From Hydractinia symbiolongicarpus (Eukaryota > Cnidaria > Hydrozoa > Anthoathecata > Hydractiniidae): DNA of 64,000 nt. The notes beneath the pieces were generated by a model. It was not told where the DNA came from and searched no databases. It saw nothing but the letters and a program-made list of their open reading frames with translations. The stretch covers positions 38,671,828-38,735,827 of the forward strand of contig NC_079876.1 in the NCBI RefSeq assembly GCF_029227915.1, read 5' to 3'. This document shows positions 51,128-61,940 of this stretch, piece after piece. A program made the position numbers and the translations under genes. Numbering within the stretch: the first letter of the stretch is position 1; every line of letters begins with the position of its first letter.

Positions 51128-52749
51128 CATTTTTGAAAACTACAAGTCTCATGCGTTTTAGTGGTGAAAAAAAAATTTAAAAAATCGTTCGGGAAATGAG
51201 TTTACTCCCTGGGTACTTTCTTTGTATACATTCGACTATACGGGCCAAGCCCGAGATTTACGGGAAGTCGCGGGATTTCGTTTGCCGGCGATTAAACCTC
51301 TTTTATTAAGCGTCTCATCAGAAATGAAAACATTTTTAAAAACTACAAGTCTCATGGGCTTTAGTGGTGAAATAATAATTTAAAAATCGTTCGGGAAATG
51401 AGTTTACACCCCGGGTACTTTCTTTGTATACTTTTGACTATACGGGCCGAGTCCGGGATTTACGGGAAATCGCAGGTTTTCGTTTGCCGGCGATTAAACC
51501 TTTTTTATTCAGCGTCTCATCAAAAATGAAAACATTTTTAAAAACTACAAGTCTCATGCGTTTTAGTGGTGAAAAAATAATTTAAAAAATCGTTCGGGAA
51601 ATGAGTTTACTCCCTGGGTACTTTCTTTGTATACTTTTGACTATTCGGGCCGAGTCCGGGGTTTACGGGAAATGGCGGGTTTTCGTTTGCCGGCGATTAA
51701 ACTTCTTTTAATCAGCGTCTCATCAAAAATGAAAACATTTTTGAAAACTACAAGTCTCAAGCGTTTTAGTGGTGAAAAGATAATTTAAAAAATCGTTTTG
51801 GAAATGAGTTTACTCACAGGGTACTTTCTTTGTATACATTCGACTATATGGGCCAAGCCCGGGATTTACGGGAAATCGCGGGTTTTCGTTTGCCGGCGAT
51901 TAAACCTCTTTCATTAAGCGTCTCATCAAAAATGAAAACATTTTTAAAAACTACAAGTCTCATCCGTTTTAGTGGTGAAAAAAAAATTTAAAAAATCGTT
52001 CGGGAAATGAGTTTACTCCCTGGGTACTTTCTTTGTATACATTCGACTATACGGGCCAAGCCCGGGATTTACGGGAAGTCGCAGGATTTCGTTTGCCGGC
52101 GATTAAACCTCTTTTATTAAGCGTCTCATCAAAAATGAAAACATTTTTAAAAACTACAAGTCTCATGGGCTTTAGTGGTGAAATAATAATTTAAAAATCG
52201 TTCGGGAAATGAGTTTACACCCCGGGTACTTTCTTTGTATACTTTTGACTATACGGGCCGAGTCCGGGATTTACGGGAAATCGCAGGTTTTCGTTTGCCG
52301 GCGATTAAACCTTTTTTATTCAGCGTCTCATCAAAAATGAAAACATTTTTGAAAACTACAAGTCTCATGCGTTTTAGTGGTGAAAAAATAATTTAAAAAA
52401 TCGTTCGGGAAATGAGTTTACTCCCTGGGTACTTTCTTTGTATACTTTTGACTATTCGGGCCGAGTCCGGGGTTTACGGGAAATGGCGGGTTTTCGTTTG
52501 CCGGCGATTAAACTTCTTTTATTCAGCGTCTCATCAAAAATGAAAACATTTTTGAAAACTACAAGTCTCAAGCGTTTTAGTGGTGAAAAGATAATTTAAA
52601 AAATCGTTTTGGAAATGAGTTTACTCACAGGGTACTTTCTTTGTATACATTCGACTATATGGGCCAAGCCCGGGATTTACGGGAAATCGCGGGTTTTCGT
52701 TTGCCGGCGATTAAACCACTTTCATTAAGCGTCTCATCAAAAATGAAAA
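51128..52749. repeat. Tetramer HOR, two copies of 811 bp
   Basis: Copies at 51,128-51,938 and 51,939-52,749. The order is a unit with GCGGGATTTCG/GCAGGATTTCG, a CACCCCGGG unit with AAACCTTTTTTATTC, a unit with GACTATTCGGGCC and GGGGTTTACGGG, and a B unit with CTATATGGGCC. Differences noticed include CCCGAGATTT against CCCGGGATTT in the first unit, TTTTAATCAG against TTTTATTCAG in the third, and CTCTTTC against CACTTTC in the B unit. Confidence 0.87.
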
Positions 52750-55245
52750 CATTTCTGAAAACTACAAGTCTCATGCGTTTTAGTGGTGAAAAAATAATTT
52801 AAAAATTCGTTCGGGAAAAGAGTTTACTTACTGGGTACTTTCCTTGTATACTTTTGACTATACGGGCCGAGTCCGGGATTTACGGGAAATCGCGGGTTTT
52901 CGTTTGCCGGCGATTAAACTTCTTTTATTCAGCGTCTCATCAAAAATGAAAACATTTTTAAAAACTACAAGTCTCATGGGCTTTAGTGGTGAAATAATAA
53001 TTTAAAAAATCGTTTGGGAAATGAGTTTACTTCCTGGGTACTTTCTTTGTATACTTTTGACTATACGGGCCGAGTCCGGGATTTACGGGAAATCGCAGGT
53101 TTTCGTTTGCCGGCGATTAAACTTCTTTTATTCAGCGTCTCATCAAAAATGAAAACATTTTTGAAAACTACAAGTCTCATGCGTTTTAGTGGTGAAAAAA
53201 TAATTTAAAAAATCGTTCGAGAAATGAGTTTACACCGTGGGTACTTTCTTTGTATACTTTTGACTATTCGGGCCGAGTCCGGGATTTACGGGAAATGGCG
53301 GGTTTTCGTTTGCCGGCGATTAAACTTCTTTTATTCAGCGTCTCATCAAAAATGAAAACATTTTTAAAAACTACAAGTCTCATGGGCTTTAGTGGTGAAA
53401 TAATAATTTAAAAAATTGTTTGGGAAATGAGTTTACTCCCTGGGTACTTTCTTTGTATACTTTTGACTATACGGGCCAAGTCCGGGATTTACGGGAAATC
53501 GCAGGTTTTCGTTTGCCGGCGATTAAACTTCTTCTATTCAGCGTCTCATCAAAAATGAAAACATTTTTGAAAACTACAAGTCTCATGCGTTTTAGTGGTG
53601 AAAAAATAAATTAAAAAATCGTTCGAGAAATGAGTTTACACCGTGGGTACTTTCTTTTTATACTTTTGACTATACGGGCCGAGTCCGGGATTTACGGGAA
53701 ATCGCAGGTTTTCGTTTGCCGGCGATTAAACTTCTTTTATTCAGCGTCTCATCAAAAATGAAAACATTTTTGAAAACTACAAGTCTCATGCGTTTTAGTG
53801 GTGAAAAAATAATTTAAAAATTCGTTAGGGAAATGAGTTTACTCACTGGGTACTTTCCTTGTATACTTTTGACTATCGGGCCGAGACCGGGATTTACGGG
53901 AAATCACGGGTTTTCGTTTGCCGGCGATTAAACTTCTTTTGTTTAGCGTCTCATCAAAATTGAAAACATTTTTAAAAACTACAAGTCTCATGGGCTTTAG
54001 TGGTGAAATAATAATTTAAAAAATCGTTTGGGAAATGAGTTTACTCCCTGGGTACTTTCTTTGTATACTTTTGACTATACCGGCCAAGTCCGGGATTTAC
54101 GGGAAATCGCAGGTTTTCGTTTGCCGGCGATTAAACTTCTTTTATTCAGCGTCTCATCAAAAATGAAAACATTTTTGAAAACTACAAGTCTCATGGGCTT
54201 TAGTGGTGAAATAATAATTTAAAAAATCGTTTGTGAAATGAGTTTACTCCCTGGGTACTTTCTTTGTATACTTTTGACTATACCGGCCAAGTCTGGGATT
54301 TACGGGAAATCGCAGGTTTTCGTTTGCCGGCGATTAAACTTTTTTTATTCAGCGTCTCATCAAAAATGAAAACATTTTTGAAAACTACAAGTCTCATGCG
54401 TTTTAGTGGTGAAAAAATAATTTAAAAAATCGTTCGGGAAATGAGTTTACACCGTGGGTACTTTCTTTGTATACTTTTGACTATCCGGGCCGAGTCCGGG
54501 ATTTACGGGAAATCGCAGCTTTTCGTTTGCCGGCGATTAAACTTCTTTTATTCAGCGTCTCATCACAAATGAAAACATTTTTGAAAACTACAAGTCTCAT
54601 GCGTTTTAGTGGTGAAAAAATATTTTAAAAATTCGTTAGGGAAATGAGTTTACTCACTGGGTACTTTCCTTGTATACTTTTGACTATTCGGGCCGAGTCC
54701 GGGATTTACGGGAAATGGCGGGTTTTCGTTTGCCGGCGATTAAACTTCTTTTATTCAGCGTCTCATCAAAAATGAAAACATTTTTAAAAATTACAAGTCT
54801 CATGGGCTTTAGTGGTGAAATAATAATTTAAAAAATTGTTTGGGAAATGAGTTTACTCCCTGGGTACTTTCTTTGTATACTTTTGACTATACGGGCCAAG
54901 TCCGGGATTTACGGGAAATCGCAGGTTTTCGTTTGCCGGCGATTAAACTTCTTCTATTCAGCGTCTCATCAAAAATGAAAACATTTTTGAAAACTACAAG
55001 TCTCATGCGTTTTAGTGGTGAAAAAATAAATTAAAAAATCGTTCGAGAAATGAGTTTACTCCCTGGGTACTTTCTTTGTATACTTTTGACTATACGGGCC
55101 AAGTCCGGGATTTACGGGAAATCGCAGGTTTTCGTTTGCTGGCGATTAAACTTCTTCTATTCAGCGTCTCATCAAAAATGAAAACATTTTTGAAAACTAC
55201 AAGTCTCATGGGCTTTAGTGGTGAAATAATAATTTAAAAAATCGT
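52750..55245. repeat. Type A-rich stretch, partial heptamer
   Basis: Nearly all units are type A. The marker pair GACTATTCGGGCC...AAATGGCGGG followed by AATTGTTTGGG with GGGCCAAGTCCGGG and CTTCTATTC occurs at 53,265-53,614 and 54,685-55,034, offset 1,420 bp (seven monomers). Other local markers are CACCGTGGGTAC with GTTCGAGAAATG, ATTCGTTAGGG, and ACTATACCGGCCAAG. GGGCCAAGTCC combines the A and B diagnostic bases and is enriched here. Confidence 0.77.
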
Positions 55246-55792
55246 TTGGGAAATGAGTTTACTCACAGGGTACTTTCTTTGTATACATTCGACTATACGG
55301 GCCAAGCCCGGGAATTACGGGAAATGGCGAGTTTTCGTTTGCCGGCGAATAAACCACTTTCATTAAGCGTCTCATCAAAAATGAAAACATTTCTGAAAAC
55401 TACAAATCTCATGCGTTTTAGTGGTGAAAAAATAATTTAAAAATTCGTTTGGGAAATGAGTTTACTCACTGGGTACTTTCCTTGTATACTTTTGACTATA
55501 CGGGCCGAGTCCGGGATTTACGGGAAATCGCGGGTTTTCGTTTGCCGGCGATTAAACTTCTTTAATCAGCGTCTCATCAAAAATAAAAACATTTTTAAAA
55601 ACTACAAGTCTCATGGGCTTTAGTGGTGAAATAATAATTTAAAAAATCGTTTGGGAAATGAGTTTACTCCCTGGGTACTTTCTTTGTATACTTTTGACTA
55701 TACGGGCCGAGTCCGGGGTTTACGGGAAATGGCGGGTTTTCGTTTGCCGGCGATTAAACTTCTTTTATTCAGCGTCTCATCAAAAATGAAAA

Positions 55793-55995
55793 CATTTTTG
55801 AAAACTACAAGTTTCATGCGTTTTAGTGGTGAAAAGATAATTTAAAAAATCGTTTTGGAAATGAGTTTACTCACAGGGTAATTTCTTTGTATACATTCGA
55901 CTATACGGGCCAAGCCCGGGATTTACGGGAAATCGCGGGTTTTCGTTTGCCGGCGATTAAACCACTTTCATTAAGCGTCTCATCAAAAATGAAAA
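55793..55995 (+). repeat. Representative type B monomer
   Basis: This 203-bp unit shows the type B set: GAAAAGATAATTT, GTTTTGGAAATGAG, CTCACAGGGTA, TATACATTCGAC, CCAAGCCCGGG, and AAACCACTTTCATTAAGCG. The B form creates a CCCGGG site that the A form (GTCCGGG) lacks, and it carries TTCG before the central ACTATACGGG. B units are interspersed singly between runs of A units rather than alternating strictly with them. Related B-like forms elsewhere have CTCGCAGGG with TATATATTCGAC (1-9 kb) or GAGTTCACTCACAGG (49-51 and 59-63 kb). Confidence 0.9.
55931..55958 (+). other. Imperfect dyad AATCGC / GCGATT
   Basis: AATCGC at 55,931-55,936 pairs with GCGATT at 55,953-55,958. Inside, one G-G mismatch is followed by two more pairs (GG at 55,938-55,939 with CC at 55,950-55,951), leaving a 10-nt loop. 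The dyad is present in units with AAATCGCGGG and GCCGGCGATT, and is broken in the common AAATGGCGGG variant. Example monomer only; secondary structure in vivo is inference. Confidence 0.6.
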
Positions 55996-58632
55996 CATTT
56001 CTGAAAACTACAAGTCTCATGCGTTTTAGTGGTGAAAAAATAATTTAAAAAATTGTTCGGGAAATGAGTTTACTCCCTGGGTACTTTCTTTGTATACTTT
56101 TGACTATGCGGGCCGAGTCCGGGGTTTTCGGGAAATGGCGGGTTTTCGTTTCCCGGCGATTAAACTTCTTTTATTCAGCGTCTCATCAAAAATGAAAACA
56201 TTTTTGAAAACTACAAGTCTCAAGCGTTTTAGTGGTGAAAAGATAATTTAAAAAATCGTTTTGGAAATGAGTTTACTCACAGGGTACTTTCTTTGTATAC
56301 ATTCGACTATACGGGTCAAGCCCGGGATTTACGGGAAATGGCGAGTTTTCGTTTGCCAGCGATTAAACCACTTTCATTAAGCGTCTCATCAAAAATGAAA
56401 ACATTTCTGAAAACTACAAATCTCATGCGTTTTAGTGGTGAAAAAATAATTTAAAAATTCGTTCGGGAAATGAGTTTACTCACTGGGTACTTTCCTTGTA
56501 TACTTTTGACTATACGGGCCGAGTCCGGGATTTACGGGAAATCGCGGGTTTTCGTTTGCCGGCGATTAAACTTCTTTAATCAGCGTCTCATCAAAAATAA
56601 AAACATTTTTAAAAACTACAAGTCTCATGGGCTTTAGTGGTGAAATAATAATTTAAAAAATCGTTTGGGAAATGAGTTTACTCCCTGGGTACTTTCTTTG
56701 TATACTTTTGACTATACGGGCCGAGTCCGGGGCTTACGGGAAATGGCGGGTTTACGTTTGCCGGCGATTAAACTTCTTTTATTCAGCGTCTCATCAAAAA
56801 TGAAAACATTTTTGAAAACTACAAGTCTCATGCGTTTTAGTGGTGAAAAGATAATTTAAAAAATCGTTTTGGAAATGAGTTTACTCACAGGGTAATTTCT
56901 TTGTATACATTCGACTATACGGGCCAAGCCCGGGATTTACGAGAAATCGCGGGTTTTCGTTTGCCGGCGATTAAACCACTTTCATTAAGCGTCTCATCAA
57001 AAATGAAAACATTTCTGAAAACTACAAGTCTCATGCGTTTTAGTGGTGAAAAAATAATTTAAACATTCGTTCGGGAAATGAGTTTACTCACTGGGTACTT
57101 TCCTTGTATACTTTTGACTATACGGGCCGAGTCCGGGATTTAGGGGAAATCGCGGGTTTTCGTTTGCCGGCGATTAAACTTCTTTTATTCAGCGTCTCAT
57201 CAAAAATGAAAACATTTCTGAAAACTACAAGTCTCTTGCGTTTTAGTGGTGAAAAAATAATTTAAAAAATCGTTCGGGAAATGAGTTTACTCCCTGGGTA
57301 CTTTTTTTGTATACTTTTGACTATACGGGCGAGTCCGGGATTTACGGGAAATCGCGGGTTTTCGTTTGCCGGCGATTAAACTTCTTTTATTCAGCGTCTC
57401 GTCAAAAATGAAAACATTTTTAAAAACTACAAGTCTCATGGGCTTTAGTGTTGAAATAGTATTTTAAAAAATCGTTTGGGAAATTAGTTTACTCCCTGGG
57501 TACTTTCTTTGTATACTTTTGACTATACGGGCCGAGTCCGGGATTTACGGGAAATCGCAGGTTTTCGTTTGCCGGCGATTAAACTTCTTTTATTCAGCGT
57601 CTCATCCAAAATGAAAACATTTTTGAAAACTACAAGTCTCATGCGTTTTAGTGGTGAAAAAATAAATTAAAAAATCGTTCGGGAAATGAGTTTACTCCCT
57701 GGGTACTATCTTTGTATACTTTTGACTATACGGGCCAAGCCCGGGATTTACGGGAAATCGCAGGTTTTCGTTTGCCGGCGATTAAACTTCTTTTATTTAG
57801 CTTCTCATCAGAAATGAAAATATTTTTGAAAACTACAAGTCTTATGCGTTTTAGTGGTGAAAAAATAATTTAAAAAATCGTTCTGGAAATGAGCTTACTC
57901 ACAGGGTACTTTCTTTGTATACATTCGACTATACGGGCCAAGCCCGGGATTTACGGGAAATCGCGGGTTTTCGTTTGCCGGCGATTAAACCTCTTTTATT
58001 AAGCGTCTCATCAAAAATGAAAACATTTTTGAAAACTACAAGTCTCATGCGTTTAAGTGGTGAAAAAAAAATTTAAAAAATCGTTCGGGAAATGAGTTTA
58101 CTCCCTGGGTACTTTCTTTATATACATTGGACTATATGGGCCAAGCCCGGGATTTACGGGAAGTCGCGGGATTTCGTTTGCCGGCGATTAAACCTCTTTT
58201 ATTAAGCGTCTCATCAAAAATGAAAACATTTTTGAAAACTGCAAGTCTCATGCGTTTTAGTGGTGAAAAGATAATTTAAAAAATCGTTTTGGAAATGAGT
58301 TTACTCACAGGGTAATTTCTTTGTATACATTCGACTATACGGGCCAAGCCCGAGATTTACGGGAAATCGCGGGTTTTCGTTTGCCGGCGATTAAACCACT
58401 TTTATTAAGCGTCTCATCAAAAATGAAAACATTTCTGAAAACTACAAGTCTCTTGCGTTTTAGTGGTGAAAAAATAATTTAAAAAATCGTTCGGGAATTG
58501 AGTTTACTCCCTGGGTATTTTCTTTGTACACTTTTGACTATACGGTCCGAGTCCGGGATTTACGGGAAATCGCGGGTTTTCGTTTGCCGGCGATTAAACT
58601 TCTTTTATTCAGCGTCTCATCAAAAATGAAAA

Positions 58633-61600
58633 CATTTTTAAAAACTACAAGTCTGATGGGCTTTAGTGGTGAAATAATAATTTAAAAATCGTTCGGGAAA
58701 TGAGTGTACACCCCGGGTACTTTCTTTGTATACTTTTGACTATACGGGCCGAGTCCGGGATTTACGGGAAATCGCAGGTTTTCGTTTGCCGGCGATTAAA
58801 CCTTTTTTATTCAGCGTCTCATCAAAAATGAAAACATTTTTGAAAACTACAAGTCTCATGCGTTTTAGTGGTGAAAAAATAATTTAAAAAATCGTTCAGG
58901 AAATGAGTTTACTCACAGCGTACTTTCTTTTTATACTTTTGATTATTCGGGCCAAGTCTGGGGTTTACGGGAAATGGCGGGTTTTTGTTTGCCGGCGATT
59001 AAACTTCTTTTATTCAACGTCTCATCAAAAATGAAAACATTTTTGAAAACTACAAGTCTCAAGCGTTTTAGTGGTGAAAAGATAATTTAAAAAATCGTTT
59101 TGGAAATGAGTTTACTCACAGTGTACTTTCTTTGTATACATTCGACTATACGGGCCAAGCCCGGGATTTACGGGAAATCGCGGGTTTTCGTTTGCCGGCG
59201 ATTAAACCTCTTTCATTAAGCGTCTCATCAAAAATGAAAACATTTCTGAAAACTACAAGTCTCATGGGCTTTAGTGGTGAAATAATAATTTAAAAAATCG
59301 TTTGGGAAATTAGTTTACTCCCTGGGTACTTTCTTTGTATACTTTTGACTATACGAGCCGAGTCCGGGATTTACGGGAAATCGCAGGTTTTCGTTTGCCG
59401 GCGATTAAACTTCTTTTATCCAGCGTCTCATCCAAAATGAAAACATTTTTGAAAACTACAAGTCTCATGCGTTTTAGTGGTGAAAAAATAAATTAAAAAA
59501 TTGTTCGGGAAATGAGTTTACTCCCTGGGTACTATCTTTGTATACTTTTGACTATACGGGCCAAGCCAGGGATTTACGGGAAATCGCAGGTTTTCGTTTG
59601 CCGGCGGTTAAACTTCTTTTATTCAGCTTCTCATCAGAAATGAAAACATTTTTGAAAACTACAAGTCTTATGCGTTTTAGTGGTGAAAAAATACTTTAAA
59701 AAATCGTTCTGGAAATGAGTTCACTCACAGGGTACTTTCTTTGTATACATTTGACTATACGTGCCAAGCCCGGGATTTACGGGAAATCGCGGGTTTTCGT
59801 TTGCCGGCGATTAAACCTCTTTCATTAAGCGTATCATCAAAAATGAAAACATTTTTGAAAACTACAAGTCTCATGCGTTTTAGTGGTGAAAAAAAAATAT
59901 AAAAAATCGTTCGGGAAATGAGTTTACACCCTGGGTACTTTCTTTGTATACATTCGACTATACGGGCCAAGCCCGGAATTTACGGGAAGTCGCGGGATTT
60001 CGTTTGACGGCGATTAAACATCTTTTATTAAGCGTCTCATCAGAAATGAAAACATTTTTAAAAACTACATGTCTCATGGGCTTTAGTGGTGAAATAATAA
60101 TTTAAAAAATCGTTTGGGAAATTAGTTTACTCCCTGGGTACTTTCTTTGTATACTTTTGACTATACGAGCCGAGTCCGGGATTTACGGGAAATCGCAGGT
60201 TTTCGTTTGCCGGCGATTAAACTTCTTTTATTCAGCGTCTAATCCAAAATGAAAACATTTTTGAAAACTACAAGTCTCATGCGTTTTAGTGGTGAAAAAA
60301 TAAATTAAAAAATCGTTCGGGAAATGAGTTTACTCCCTGGGTACTTTCTTTGTATACATTCGACTATACGGGCCAAGCCCGGGATTTACGGGAAGTCGCG
60401 GGATTTCGTTTGCCGGCGATTAAACCTCTTTTATTAAGCGTCTCATCAAATATGAAAACATTTTTAAAAACTACAAGTCTCATGGGCTTTAGTGGTGAAA
60501 TAATAATTTAAAAATCGTTCGGGAAATGAGTGTACACCCCGGGTACTTTCTTTGTATACTTTTGACTATACGGGCCGAGTCCGGGATTTACGGGAAATCG
60601 CAGGTTTTCGTTTGCCGGCGATTAAACCTTTTTTATTCAGCGTCTCATCAAAAATGAAAACATTTTTGAAAACTACAAGTCTCATGCGTTTTAGTGGTGA
60701 AAAAATAATTTAAAAAATCGTTCGGGAAATGAGTTTACTCCCTGGGTACTTTCTTTTTATACTTTTGATTATTCGGGCCAAGTCTGGGGTTTACGGGAAA
60801 TGGCGGGTTTTCGTTTGCCGGCGATTAAACTTCTTTTATTCAACGTCTCATCAAAAATGAAAACATTTTTGAAAACTACAAGTCTCAAGCGTTTTAGTGG
60901 TGAAAAGATAATTTAAAAAATCGTTTGGGAAATGAGTTTACTCACAGTGTACTTTCTTTGTATACATTCGACTATACGGGCCAAGCCCGGGATTTACGGG
61001 AAATCGCGGGTTTTCGTTAAACATTTTTGAAAACTACAAGTCTCATGCGTTTTAGTGGTGAAAAAAAAATTTAAAAAATCGTTCGGGAAATGAGTTTACT
61101 CCTTGGGTACTTTCTTTGTATACATTCGACTATACGGGAATCGTTTGGGAAATTAGTTTACTCCCTGGGTACTTTCTTTGTATACTTTTGACTATACGAG
61201 CCGAGTCCGGGATTTACGGGAAATCGCAGGTTTTCGTTTGCCGGCGATTAAACTTCTTTTATCCAGCGTCTCATCCAAAATGAAAACATTTTTGAAAACT
61301 ACAAGTCTCATGCGTTTTAGTGGTGAAAAAATAAATTAAAAAATTGTTCAGGAAATGAGTTTACTCCCTGGGTACTATCTTTGTATACTTTTGACTATAC
61401 GGGCCAAGACAGGGATTTACGGGAAATCGCAGGTTTTCGTTTGCCGGCGGTTAAACTTCTTTTATTCAGCTTCTCATCAGAAATGAAAACATTTTTGAAA
61501 ACTACAAGTCTTATGCGTTTTAGTGGTGAAAAAATACTTTAAAAAATCGTTCTGGAAATGAGTTCACTCACAGGGTACTTTCTTTGTATACATTTGACTA

Positions 61601-61940
61601 TACGTGCCAAGCCCGGGATTTACGGGAAATCGCGGGTTTTCGTTTGCCGGCGATTAAACCTCTTTCATTAAGCGTATCATCAAAAATGAAAACATTTTTG
61701 AAAACTACAAGTCTCATGCGTTTTAGTGGTGAAAAAAAAATTTAAAAAATCGTTCGGGAAATGAGTTTACACGCTGGGTACTTTCTTTGTATACATTCGA
61801 CTATACGGGCCAAGCCCGGAATTTACGGGAAGTCGCGGGATTTCGTTTGCCGGCGATTAAACCTCTTTTATTAAGCGTCTCATCAGAAATGAAAACATTT
61901 TTAAAAACTACATGTCTCATGGGCTTTAGTGGTGAAATAA
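58633..61940. repeat. Nonamer HOR, about 1,826 bp, second copy interrupted
   Basis: Copy 1 runs 58,633-60,458. Copy 2 starts at 60,459 and can be followed to about 61,940. Markers 1,826 bp apart are GAGTGTACACCCC (58,704 and 60,530) and GATTATTCGGGCCAAGTCTGG (58,941 and 60,767). After the patch at 61,019-61,140 the offset becomes 1,843 (ATCGTTTGGGAAATTAG, then GCCAAGCCAGGG/GCCAAGACAGGG, ATACTTTAAA, ATACGTGCC, GCGTATCATC, CTACATGTCTC). The sequences part after about 60,100/61,940. Confidence 0.82.
61019..61140. repeat. Out-of-phase monomer fragment
   Basis: Two breaks in repeat phase lie close together. At 61,018/61,019 a B unit stops after TTTTCGTT and continues at AAACATTTTTG, about 45 bp further along the unit. 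At about 61,140 a unit stops after GACTATACGGG and continues at AATCGTTTGGG, skipping about 141 bp. Compared with the sister copy at about 59,190-59,297, roughly 106 bp has been replaced by about 123 bp from a different unit (GAAAAAAAAATTT, CTCCTTGGG, CATTCGAC). These are the only clearly out-of-phase junctions I noticed. Microhomology at the joints is minimal. Confidence 0.85.

Larger units (their letters stand above)
55246..58625. repeat. Long-range duplicated segment, copy 2
   Basis: Repeats 45,310-48,880 in the same monomer order, minus one unit. The entry junction is a unit that begins as an A unit (CATGGGCTTTAG, GTTTGGG) and continues as B with AAATGGCGAG and GCGAATAAACCAC. The exit is near 58,620, where copy 1 has GTCTAATCCAAAATG and this copy has GTCTCATCAAAAATG and turns into a different unit. 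Differences accumulated since duplication include GGGGCTTACGGG (about 56,730), GGGTTTACG, TACGGGCGAG with one base lost (about 57,328), and TATACATTGGAC (58,122). Confidence 0.85.

Noticed and set aside
1049-56859. Dozens of near-identical 60-73 codon plus-strand open frames, one per many type A units
   Set aside because: All are the same monomer read in one frame, starting at TTG or GTG and ending at the TAA of AATAATTTAAA or a similar site. The 203-bp unit is not a multiple of 3, indels are not in threes, and neighbouring units carry stops in the same frame, so there is no sign of coding selection.
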